From contig JANBPK010000791.1 in assembly GCA_027579435.1 (NCBI GenBank), forward strand, positions 1 through 64,000: a DNA stretch of 64,000 nt. Direction: 5' to 3'. The notes under the pieces are model-generated. The model ran no database searches. It was not told the DNA's origin and was given only the letters and a program-made list of their open reading frames with translations. Both the position numbers and the translations under genes were made by a program. The DNA comes from Candolleomyces eurysporus (taxonomy: Eukaryota; Basidiomycota; Agaricomycetes; Agaricales; Psathyrellaceae). Positions 48,907-58,620 of this stretch are shown in pieces. Numbering within the stretch: position 1 is the first letter of the stretch; each line of letters starts with the position of its first letter.

Positions 48907-49153
48907 CTTATATCGTGAAGGCTGAAAGTAAGGTACTGAGAGGGGTCACGATGTGCCGTGTAGCCTGTGGGAGTTCTTAAAGTTGAGCTCCGGGGACTGA
49001 AACGCATGAAGAACACGAGGACTTCATCTTTTGCTGCGCATTCAGTATGGAAGAGTGAATGGAACGCATGGCCGATGGGACGACGTCTTGCCACCTTCAA
49101 ACACTATTGCCCTCGTTGGGCATAGCTGTCATCGCGATTCAACCTTGAAATAG
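48907..49153 (-). promoter_or_regulatory. Conserved upstream region of GTPase B (intact form)
   Basis: Reading leftward from 49153 the blocks ATTTCAAGGTTGAATCGCGA, CCCATCGGCCATGCGTTCCA, TCCTCGTGTTCTTCATGCGT and CTTTCAGCCTT recur in the same order upstream of D-E (53430-53687), and all but the first upstream of F-G (56150-56363), always ending just before the start codon. The single-domain genes A and C have a different conserved upstream region. Shared control is likely. Confidence 0.65.
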
Positions 49154-52000
49154 AACTAATGCCACCAACATTGACGGAACGAGATGGGCAGATGGTCTCC
49201 GTGATCGTGGGCCGCAAAGTGAGAGCCAGAGAAGGTCTAAGTGGTGACTCAGCAGATGATATCGGCATCTTTGTTTCGGGGCCTACCGCTGATAGTATCA
49301 CTGATAGTGTGACCACCACACGGCTGCGACGCGACAATCAACTTTGAAACCCCCTGGTACTCCGCTCCAGAAGGGCGAGTCTCCGCGACTGCTGCACCTT
49401 GAGTGACATCACCACCAACACAGTAGGCTGGCGGTTTTGGAGGACTGGAGACATCAATAACCATGTCCCTCCTTGTCTTTTCAAACAAGCTGATTTCCTC
49501 GGTCACCTATGCTACATGTAGCCCACTGCTGCTCACTCGATTTTGCTCGCACTCGTTCCCGAGCGCGTCGTACACTGATTTCGTTCATTTCCGCTGCCTG
49601 TTGCTTGCACGCTTCTGCTCGTGCTCGTTGCCTGTTGTTAACTTTTGTTGGCGTACATCGAACGCTGCTGCTCGTGCTCCTTGCCCCACGCGATATGCTA
49701 ATCTTTGTTGTTGGACAAAGCTCAGCGCTGCTCGTCCAACCCGTCGTTGCTCCCCATAACCAGTGCCTGGCCATCCACCGTCTGCTTGATTTATTGCCAG
49801 AGCGCGATCTCCAAGAGCCAGGTTACCGTTTGACAATGCTGTTTTCCCGTTTGCCAGTGCAATTTACTTGTTCAATGCCCGTTGGTCAGTATTGTTCGCT
49901 TCATATATCCACGCAGTGTCTCGGGTCGACTGGACGAGAACCCCCTTTCTCACAGAAGCATCGCGATGCGTCGAACGAAGGGGGACGACATCCCAACGAC
50001 ACCGGGGCAAGGTGAAGGATAGACAACCGCGAACTCACCTACCCTAATCTTACTGGGATTTCGGGTCGAGGTCGCTGGCCGTGCCGCCTACGATTACTCC
50101 CCCCGACCAGATGCGGCGTTGCACCATCGACACAGACGGAATGAGACTAGCGGTGAATCCCTTTATTTTGTGTATCTCGCTTCTTACAACTTGAAGGCAT
50201 TACGCCTACCGTGAAGCATCGGGCATTAGATTGGTCGAGGATTTGAGCAGCTCGGATCCAGGGAGCGCTACCACGGTCTTCAATCACTGTCGGGGATACC
50301 GACCACTGCCTTGACTTGGTTGCACCTCAAGGATCAAATCACCGGCTTCGGGATAAGGCACCAAAAAGCTTACTCTGAGCGATGCATACAATTATATAAA
50401 TTACGTATATCGAAGGATCAACCTCTCGACCTGCCCAAATCAATTAACCCAAGACCAGCTTGATCCATCGTGCGAGGCGCTTGGGCAACGAGACTTTCAG
50501 GTTCTCGATCTGCTGCGCTATCTGCCTCACCTTCGCCTCTTGTTCTTGCAGCTGTGCTTTTGCCTCTGCATTCCCTGCAACCGCGTCAGCCTCCAACGCT
50601 AGCATCTGGGTTTGGGCTTCGATCATCTGCTCAAGTTGAGCCCGCAACTCTCGAGCTGCGTGAGTCTGGGGAAGGTATTTCTGACGGGTGACGAGCTCCG
50701 TTTGGATTTGGAGCCCTTCAGACTTGGTGTGCTCGATTGCTTGTGTCTCCACCCTGTCGAGTATAGAGCGGACGATTCCCCAAGCGCTAGCTTGCTCTTG
50801 GCCGGCGACCAATCGTGCAACTCGAGCCCCGCCATCCGTCATTGTCTTCCAGTGTTTGGCCTGCAGTTCACCTTCTCTCTTGTCGAAATCTCGTTCGAAA
50901 GCCCTCCCCCACTTCGAGGTAACTAGGAAGACCTTGTCAAGCGCCGGATCGCCGCATAGGTGGTTGAACATGTCGAGGTTTCTTCGAGCGGTCCCGGAAA
51001 ATCGGTCTTGGGAGATGTCATGCAGGTAAATGACCCCCCCGAGAACCGTCTTTTTGCGATATCTATCCGTTGCAGCGAAGGTCAGCGGATGATCAAGGAC
51101 TAATATGATGACGTACGATTCCTCTAACCACCGCGCGATTCGCTGCAGGATCTCGAAATCCCCGGCGTACGTGTCGTCGAAGCCAGGTGTGTCGACGATC
51201 ACTATTCTATGTCCTCTAATGCGCTTCCGATCGTTGGTTCGACCTTCGATTACGATGGATTCGAGCTGGCTCGTGCAAGACACCAAGTCCTCGCCGACCT
51301 TGAAACGCTTGCTGATTCCCAAGTGACGGAGGAGGTTATTGACGAACTTTCGAGAAACAGGTGAGCAAGCTCAATCTTCCGCTAGTCAAAACTTCTTTTC
51401 TTACGCTACTCTTCCCAGCGCCAGTCGCCCCCATGATCCTGAGAGAAGGGTTGTAGCGCAGCTGAATATACCAATCTTTGGTCAACTCACGGAATTACTA
51501 TGTCGGTTTCTCGAGCGTCGGCCAAGGCTTTATCAGCACTATTACTTTTCGACATAGTCGTGGAATTCAGAAGTGGCACAGATGGAAGTTGTTAGGAAAC
51601 GGGAACCGTGAGTGTTTTCCAGACAACCCTAAAAACCAGGAAGCCACGAGGTGATGCCTGTGGCATGATGCTGGTGCCAAACGTTTTGGCTTATTACGCT
51701 CGTTGAAACGTGTTCGAGGTCCGATAGACGGGCGCCTTATTGGAATGCGTAGTTCTCATTTCCACAGAATCCCCATCTTTTGGTCACTCGATATAGAAGG
51801 ATGGTTTCAGGGTGTTTACCTTACAGAATCCGACGAAATTGCACCAGTTGTCATTCCCAGCGCAGGCTTCGCAGCAGGGTGTGTTACTTGTCAATTCGAC
51901 CTCTCGCTGACAAGTATGAGCAGCCTCCCGACAGTGGATAATTGCTCTGCGTTGGAGTCCTTCAAAGATGCCTCAATTTGGAAGCTCTGACTGGTCGTGC
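49154..52000. repeat. Segmental duplication, unit 2 (spacer, GTPase C and its promoter)
   Basis: Second copy of the unit at 43324-46650, same orientation. It starts exactly where unit 1 meets the retroelement: here AATAG and AACTAATGCCACCAACATTGAC are contiguous, which shows the uninterrupted sequence. Includes degenerate tandem repeats at 49500-49770. Confidence 0.7.
50444..51555 (-). CDS. AIG1/GIMAP-like P-loop GTPase C, single G domain
   Basis: Exons 51555-51491, 51438-51405, 51346-51117 and 51062-50444 give 315 aa. Leader MSKSNSADKALADARETDIV, P-loop exon IMGATGAGKSS, G3 'VIVDTPGFDDTYAGDFEILQ', LVTSKWGRA, long coiled coil and the basic end LPKRLARWIKLVLG. It is the closest relative of A; coding differences are few compared with the diverged spacers. 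The 54-nt intron after 'RWLEES' (donor GTACGT) has no stop and is a multiple of three, so intron retention would add 18 residues (YVIILVLDHPLTFAATDR) in front of YRKK. Whether it is spliced cannot be decided from sequence. Intact otherwise. Confidence 0.82.
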
Positions 52001-52044
52001 TGTAAGGATTTGAAACTGCTCTATAGTGCTTAATCGTTTCCTTA

Positions 52045-52352
52045 ATGTTCAACAGCGTCACAGGTCTAGTTGGATCCGGAAGGAGCACCGAATGCATGGT
52101 CGACTGTGTTACTCTGTTTGTGCGGTCAATCGATGCGTTGTTCCAGTTCATTAATACCCTCCTTCCTGAGTGGACAACGAGGGCTGTTGGTGATCATGGC
52201 TCGCTTCAAGCGTGCACAAAGAAAGTCAGCTCAGCCGTGATCGATCTTGAGAAGGAGTCATTGACTCTTTATAATCGATACCCAGAGTTCGATAACCCTG
52301 ACAAGCCAGATGCTGCTGTCTAAATCCTAACCTGGCTCGAGCAATCATAAGT
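52045..52352 (+). pseudogene. Decayed GTPase fragment with K-to-R P-loop
   Basis: Plus-strand remnant: 'TGLVGSGRST' takes the place of the GxxGxGKST P-loop (Lys to Arg), 'FINTLLPEW' matches the start of the next exon, and after an in-frame TAA the frame reads ILTWLEQS, matching the end of the G3 exon in the other copies (IARWLEES). The donor after the P-loop is lost (ACCGAA instead of ACTGTAAG) and the DTPG region is missing. Confidence 0.6.
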
Positions 52353-52707
52353 CGTCCAATTAGTATCACCTGTGGCAAGCGGCCGATGCTTCGCACGGCA
52401 GGAGCCGAGGCATTTTGCGGGCTTCCGAGGGCGAGATAGAAAGTGACGGCGGCACGAAATATGATGGCGGAGTGGGAGGAAATGTTGAAATGGGCGGACG
52501 GAAAACAGGCGGAGCTGCGAAATGACTGATGGGAGAGATGCGGCCCGGTCACAAGGAGCGACGTCGTCTTGGCATTTTTGGACCCCCTTAAGTACCCTCG
52601 GCAATTTGGGGTTTCAATGGAAAATGACGTCAAGCGAGACGCTACACTGACAGCGCGTTGCCGACCGACTTGACTCGAACTCGGCGTTCACAGCTCTCCG
52701 AATCCGG
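52353..52707. other. Unassigned stretch left of the small DIRS copy
   Basis: No gene recognised. Under the inversion model this is the sequence that once adjoined the outer end of the other element copy, so its ortholog elsewhere would locate the second breakpoint. Confidence 0.35.
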
Positions 52708-53419
52708 GCTTCGTAACGGCAGAGGGCTAAATCGGTGAGAGAAGAAGGAGAACATGAGGAAGGTAGTGTATATTTGGATCAGATAATGAGTACATGAATG
52801 ATGAGTCTACGATGGAACTAGCACAATGGAGAATCCTTGTTCCAAAGGTGGGGGTGAGATGCCAGAGCGACCAGAGAAAGCAGAAAAAGCGAGATAAAAA
52901 TCGAAGGTAAAACCGAGCCAAAAGGAGAGGAACACGGAGGAGGAGATGTGGCTGGCTCGGGAAGTGGAAGAGGGAGGTTCTGGCATCTGAGCGCTTCCGA
53001 AGTGTTGGACAAGACGAAACCCGATACGACTCCGAGACGGAAGAAGGAGTCGGGAGGGGGTCGGGAGCCGACTATACCAACACTAAGGAAGCACTAGGTG
53101 AAAGGGAGGAGGGAGGGTGCGAAAAGAGCGAGCTCGAGCGAAGAGTGAGGAACTGAAGGAGGGGAGGCGAGAGCGAGGGGACAAGGGAAGAAAGGGAGAC
53201 AAAGAATTTTAATTCTGAGGTTGAGGAACTAAATACATGTAGGATTCCCGAGTCAACATCCCTAAGAGTGAAGGCTGTCGCAGGATCATCGACAAGATAA
53301 ATAAAGGGAAGATGTCGGGACTCGGGAAGGCGGCGCGAGAGCCTGAACNCCCCTGCTTACGAAGCCCTGGCTCGACCTCTTGCAGCTCGCTAGCTCGCTG
53401 CGAGTTGAGCNTTCCATCT
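52708..53419 (-). mobile_element. Internally deleted, non-autonomous DIRS copy (0.7 kb)
   Basis: In reverse orientation it carries the first 300 bases of the full element (to CTCGCTCTTTTCGCA), then about 40 bases of its own (CCTCCCTCCTCCCTTTCACC onward), then the last 370 bases from GTATAGTCGGCTCCCGACC to CCGTTACGAAGC. All coding sequence is gone. Sequence identity to the full element is very high, with few differences seen by eye, so the copies are young. The right flank (TATTTCAAAGTTGGATCGC) matches the upstream region of GTPase B at 49131-49151 in reverse. Confidence 0.85.
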
Positions 53420-53429
53420 ATTTCAAAGT

Positions 53430-53687
53430 TGGATCGCTATTAAAGGTATATTATTTTTTATTATGCCTGACGAGGGCAATTGTGTAGGCATGTATTATCA
53501 TTTCACCGGCACCCATCGGCCACGCGTTCCATTCATTCTTCCATTCATAGCTCAATACGCAGTGAAATGAAATCCTCGTGTTCTCCATGTGTTTTAGTTC
53601 CAGGAACCCAACTTGAAGCAGTCGCACAGGCTGCACGGCGCATCGTGACTCCTCTCAATATCCATCTTTCAGCCTTCAAGACCTACG
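53430..53687 (+). promoter_or_regulatory. Conserved upstream region of D-E, cut by the small DIRS copy
   Basis: Shares ordered blocks with the regions upstream of B and F-G (CATCGGCCACGCGTTCCATTC, TCCTCGTGTTCTCCATGTGT, TTTCAGCCTTCAAGACCTACG) ending at the start codon. Its outer part beyond TATTTCAAAGTTGG has been displaced by the element. Confidence 0.65.
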
Positions 53688-55788
53688 ATGGCGAAAATCA
53701 AGAAACTTGATCCAATCGAGGGTGCTCAAGATACTGACTTGGTCATTCCGTGAGCTTGACGCAGTCTTCACTCCATTGGCAAAAGACTAAATTGTATCAG
53801 AATAATAGGTATGATGGGCGCGGGGAAGAGCACCGTAAGTACAGATGTTAGGTGCATCATGCTCGAACTTTCTGATCGTTTCTTTCTCCAACAGTTCATT
53901 AATTACCTTCTCCGTGGAGAAAACCTGCCGGATCGTGTTCCAGTCCACGAAGAAATATCGGCCTGTACCACAGAGCTGCAGGCAATTGTTATAGATACCG
54001 GGTGTCGTCGCTCCGGGGGGNAACTACAGAGGCAGGATTGTGCTCATTGACACACCTGCCTTGGACGGAGGTGACTCAAAGGAGACATCCCGGATACTTG
54101 CAGGTATTGCCGATTGGTTCAAGGCATCGTAAGTAAACTGGTGAGCTTCAAAATCGTACAGCATTGACCGCCTCGTCAGATACGGCGACCATATGCCATT
54201 GGGAGGAGTGGTGTATCTGCATGACGTATCATCAGACCGTAATATACACCCGCAGCTGCCTCTCATTGGTGTTTCCCAACTAAGTAAAATGCTGGGTGGC
54301 CCGAATGCTCCTGGTGACGAGCTAGTAAAACGAACGGTCCTCGTAACAACCAAATGGTCTCGACAGAAGAGGTACGGACGAAACTTTTCGGAGAATCATC
54401 AAGGCCTCGAAACAAATGCATATTGGAAATTAATGAAGAAATCTGGAGCCATTATCGAACAGTTGAACTCCGAAGACGAGGTAGAGCGCGCTTGGCAAAT
54501 AGTCAAAGTTGTACTTGAGCGCGCAGACAATGCGAAAACGAAGAATATCCCGATTCTTCGAGGTCGTAAGAGCGTCCCAATTCTTCGAGGCCCGAAAAGC
54601 ATTCAGGTTCCTCGAGTTTCGAAGAGCAAACCAGTCCTTCGTCCGAATGGCGAGCCAGTACTGCAAGATAGGAAGAGCGACCTGTTTCTTTTGGATGCTC
54701 GGGAAACCGATATTGTGATTCCGTACGTCTCTGAAATCTATTGCTCCGATTACATGCTGATGTACGACGCAGCGTTATAGGACCTACTGGCTCCGGGAAA
54801 AGTAGTGTAAGTGCCTCAAATTCCTCTGGACTGAAGGAGTTAGCTTACCACAGTTCTCAGTTCATCAATAGCCTCCTCCATCACTTGGGAATCAGCAGGC
54901 GCTTTAAGGTCGGCGAGGACTTGATGTCTTGCACGAGCCAGCTCGAATCCATTGTGATCGAAGGTCAAACCAACGATCGGAAGCGCATTAGAGGATATAG
55001 AATAGTGATCGTCGACACGCCTGGCTTCGACAACACGTACGTCGGGGATTTCAAGATCCTGGAGCCAATCGCGCGGTGGTTAGAGGAATCGTAGGTCATC
55101 GTATTAGTCCCTGATCATCTGCTGACCCTCGCTGCAACGATTAGATATCGCAAAAAGACGGTTCTCGGGGGGGGTGATTTACCTGCATGACCTCTCCCAG
55201 GACCGATTTCTCGGGACCGCTCGAAGAAACCTAGACCTGTTCAACCACCTGTGCGGCGAGTCGGCACTTGACAAAGTCGTCCTAGTTACCTCGAAGTGGG
55301 GCAGGGCTTTCGGACGAAATTTCGAGAAGAGAGAGGGAGAGCTGAAGAATAACCACTGGGGTACTATGTTGCAACGTGGAGCACGAGTTGCACGATTGGT
55401 CGTCGGCCAAGAGCAAGCTAGCGCTTGGGGAATCGTCTGCTCTATACTTGACAGGGTCGAGGCACGAGAAATCGAGCACACCAGGTCCGAAGGGCTCCAA
55501 ATCCAAAGGGAGCTCGTCACCCATCACAAATCCCTTCTCCGGACCGACGCAGGTCGAGAGTTGCGGGCTCAACTTAAGCAGATGAGAGAAGCCCAAACCC
55601 AATTTTTAATGCTGGAGGCTGACGCGGTTGCAGGGGATGCAGAAGAGAAGGCACAGCTGCAAGAACAAGAGGAAAAGGTGAGGCAGATGGCGCAGCAGAA
55701 CGAAAAGCTGAAAGTCTCGTTGCCTAAGCGCCTAGCACGATGGTTAGAACCAGTCATGGGGGTTGATTTGGACAGGTTGAGAGGATAG
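53688..55788 (+). CDS. Two-domain GTPase D-E, frame slip at a G8 run
   Basis: Start MAKIKKLDPIEGAQDTDLVI. Exons 53688-53749, 53801-53834 (P-loop 1, IIGMMGAGKST), 53895-54128, 54180-54722, 54773-54806 (P-loop 2, VIGPTGSGKSS), 54861-55090 and 55145-55788. Domain 1 has G3 'VLIDTPALDGGD', where Ala replaces the Gly of DxxG, 'LGGVVYLHDVSSDR' and LVTTKWSRQ. It ends in a linker with four near-repeats (ILRGRKSVPILRGPKS and after) and ETDIVIP. Domain 2 is close to A and C with 'VIVDTPGFDNTYVGDF' and the coiled-coil tail. Two frame problems: n54021, and eight G at 55167-55174 where the others need seven. With both as single-base excesses the total is exactly 592 codons, so an assembly error or a very recent lesion is likely. 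Confidence 0.75.
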
Positions 55789-55990
55789 TCTTTCGATATA
55801 CGTAATTTATATAATTGTACGCAATGTCCAGAACCAGCTTCTGGTGCCACACAAGCTACCCCAACGCCATTGATAGTATAATCCTTGAGGTGCAAATAGG
55901 TAAGGCAGTGGTCAGCGGTGGCTGAAGGGAAGGAACGTAGCACTCTCTGAATTCGAATAGTGCAGATCCTTGACCAAGCTAATGGCAACC
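55789..55990. promoter_or_regulatory. Conserved 3' flank of the GTPase genes
   Basis: TTTCGATATACGTAATTTATATAATTG at 55792 and CCTTGAGGTGCAAATAGGTAAGGCAGTGGTC at 55884 recur, reversed with small changes, after A (about 44960-45100) and C (about 50300-50430). Position just downstream of the stop suggests 3' UTR and polyadenylation signals copied together with the genes. Confidence 0.5.
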
Positions 55991-56149
55991 CCTCAGGGTA
56001 GGCGTAATGGGTTGAAAGAAGTAAAATAGATGAGATACTTGACTATACCAGAAGCTTGAGTCGCACTGGCAGTCTCATTCCGTCCATCAAGGGTCAGCTG
56101 CGATTACAGCCTCAGGTATGCCCGACAAGGGTAGTCGTTTCGTATTCAT

Positions 56150-56363
56150 ATTGTCATTTTACCTATCGGCCACGCGCTCCATTCATTCGTCTGTGCGAAA
56201 TTAAATACACGCGGCGAAAGATGAAAGTCCTCATGTTCTCCGTGTGTTTCAATCCGAACAACTCACCTTTGAAAATTCCCACAGGCCGCACGGTAGTAAC
56301 AGTACATCGTCGCTGCTCTCAATACTCATATTTCAGCCTTGAAGACCTACGACGGTAAAGATC
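56150..56363 (+). promoter_or_regulatory. Conserved upstream region of F-G
   Basis: Carries the same ordered blocks as upstream of B and D-E (ATCGGCCACGCGCTCCATTC, GTCCTCATGTTCTCCGTGTG, TTTCAGCCTTGAAGACCTACG) directly before the start codon. Confidence 0.6.
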
Positions 56364-58364
56364 ATGGGACTTAAGCTTGATCCAATCGAGGGTGCTCAAG
56401 AGACGGACTTGGTCATTCCGTAAGCTTGACATAGTTTCGAAATCAAATTGGCAAAAGACTGAGGCTTGTATCAGAGTAATAGGCATGTTGGGCGCGGGGA
56501 AAAGTACTGTAAGCACGGGAAGTAGAGTCGTCATCGATTCCGACTCATTGCATTCGAACCGTTTAACCATTTCTTATCTCAAAAGTTCATCAATTACCTC
56601 CTTCAAGGAGCGAAGCGGTCGGACACCGTTCCAGTCCACGACGGAACATCGGCATGTACCACAGAGTTGCAAGCCATTATTATCGATGGCGGTCATCGCT
56701 TTGAGGAGAAGCATGGAGGCCGCAGGATTGTTCTCATCGACACTCCCGCCTTGGACGGAGGTGACCTAAAGACAACATTCATGATAGTTGGCAGCATCGC
56801 CAAAGGTTTCAAAGCATCGTAAGTAGACTGGTGATGTTGAGATTTCGAAGTCGCGTACCACACTGATCTTGTCATTAGATACGGCAAGTTTAAACAAATG
56901 GCCTTGGGAGGAGTAGTCTATCTGCAAGACATATCATCAGATCGTGTTTTGCAGCCGCAGCTACCTGCCGCCATTGTTGCCAAACTGACTAAAGAGTTGG
57001 AAGGACCGAATGCCAGCGCCGAAGCCCTCGTGGAGAAAACGGTTCTTGTAACGACCAAATGGTCGCGACAGGACGAACGAGACTTCTCGAAACATCACGA
57101 AGCCCATGAAAAGCGCTGGGAATCATTGGAGAAAGCTGGAGCCAAAATCGAAAGGCTGGACTCAAAGGACGAGGTGGAGCGGGCTTGGCAAATAGTTGAA
57201 GGTGTACTCGAGCGTGCAGACAGTCAAGCCCTCAAAGGTTCCAAGAGCGAGCCAGCTTCTCAAAACTGGAAGAGCGACCCACTTTTTCAAAGCGCTCTGA
57301 CAACCGATATTGTAATTCCGTGCGTCTTTCATCGAATACATTGTTAAAAATGCGCGCCGACGTCTATCCAGCGTTATGGGAGCTACTAGTGCCGGGAAAA
57401 GCAGCGTAAGCGCGGCGCACATTCCTCCGTGTTGGGGAGATAGTCGCTTACTACGTTTCTCAGTTTATCAATAGCTTCCTCAGCCACTTAGAACTCGCAA
57501 AGCGTGTCCAGGTCGGCGAGGACTTGATGTCTTGCACGACGGAACTCGAGCCCATCGTAATCGAGGGACAAACGAATCATTGGAGACGAATTAGGGGGCA
57601 TAGAATTGTAATTGTCGATACGCCTGGCTTTGATGACACATATGCAGAGGACTTCGTGATTCTGCAGCGAATCGCCAAGTGGTTAGAGAAATCGTAAGTG
57701 ACAATATTATTTCCTGAGGACTCACTGATCCTCTGCGACGAATAGATATCGCAAAAAGATGGTTCTGGGTGGGATGATTTTTCTGCACGACATCTCCCAG
57801 GATCGATTTTCCGGGACAGCTCGAAGAAATCTTGAGCTATTCAAACATCTGTGCGGCGATTCGGCGTTTGGCCAGGTTGTCCTAGTCACCTCGAAGTGGG
57901 GGAGGGCTGTTGGGCAGAATCTCGAGAAGAGAGAACAGGAACTGAAGACTAATCACTGGAAGGCGATGTTGGAGGGAGGGACGAGAGTTGAACGACTAGT
58001 CGACGGCAATGAGGAAGCGAGTGCTTGGGGAATCGTCCGCTCTATACTCGACACGGTCGAGACACGAGCAATCGAGCAGACCAGGTCCGAAGGGCTCCAA
58101 ATCCAAAGGGAACTCGTCAACCGCCACAAATCCATTCCCCAGACTCACGCAGCTCGAGAGCTGCGGACTCAACTTCAGCAAATGCTCGAAGCCCAAACTG
58201 AGATGCTAGCATTGGAGGTCGACACGGTTGCAGGGAATGCAGAAGCGAAGGCAAAGCTGCAAAGGCAAGAGGAGAAGGTCAGAAGGATGGCCGAGCAGAT
58301 TGAATGTCTGAAGATCTCGCTGCCACTGCGTGTAGCACGATGGATAAAACTAGTGGGGGGTTGA
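56364..58364 (+). CDS. Intact two-domain GTPase F-G (548 aa)
   Basis: Seven exons (56364-56419, 56475-56508, 56586-56818, 56879-57319, 57372-57405, 57464-57693, 57746-58364) are all GT-AG and sum to 549 codons without a break. The leader MGLKLDPIEGAQETDLVIP leads to P-loop 1 (VIGMLGAGKST), 'SACTTELQAIIIDGGHRF', a G3 with Ala for Gly (VLIDTPALDGGDLKTT), 'LGGVVYLQDISSDR' and LVTTKWSRQ. A linker ends in TTDIVIP, and domain 2 follows: P-loop VMGATSAGKSS, 'VIVDTPGFDDTYAEDFVILQ', 'LGGMIFLHDISQDR', LVTSKWGRA, then the coiled coil (LRTQLQQMLEAQTEMLALEV) and an amphipathic end. Both P-loops sit alone on 34-nt exons preceded by the same splice phase, so the second domain looks like a tandem copy spliced in. 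Domain 1 lacks the catalytic-site glycine and the coiled coil. A regulatory first domain is inference. Confidence 0.85.
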
Positions 58365-58439
58365 TTTGGCAGGCAGGGATGTTGATGCTTCGATAAACCG
58401 ATTCCACATTGTGCGCATTTGAGCAGCAATTTGTAGTTG

Positions 58440-58620
58440 TATGCAGCGCTAGGCTACACACGTTATTTCAAATCTATTGGCCCTTGGGTACTAGTTGTGC
58501 TGGGGTTGATTAATATTGCCGAGGACGAGGGTGTTGTTGGCTGTAAAGGAACCCGCTGCGGCGCTGCCTGAGGCCTGAGGCTTCGATCAGCATCGGCTTG
58601 ATCGAGCCTTTCAGCGCCTC
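58440..58620. repeat. Short duplication also present at 60270-60420
   Basis: CTACACACGTTAT, then CTTGGGTACnAnTnGTnnTGGGGT, and AAAGGAACCnGCTnnnnC occur in the same order and orientation at 60270-60420, with about one third of the bases changed. On the minus strand the left copy ends an open frame of about 90 codons (58732-58463; QRVPLQPTTPSSSAILINPS); the right copy has a stop in the corresponding frame. It may be the remnant of a gene end. Confidence 0.45.
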
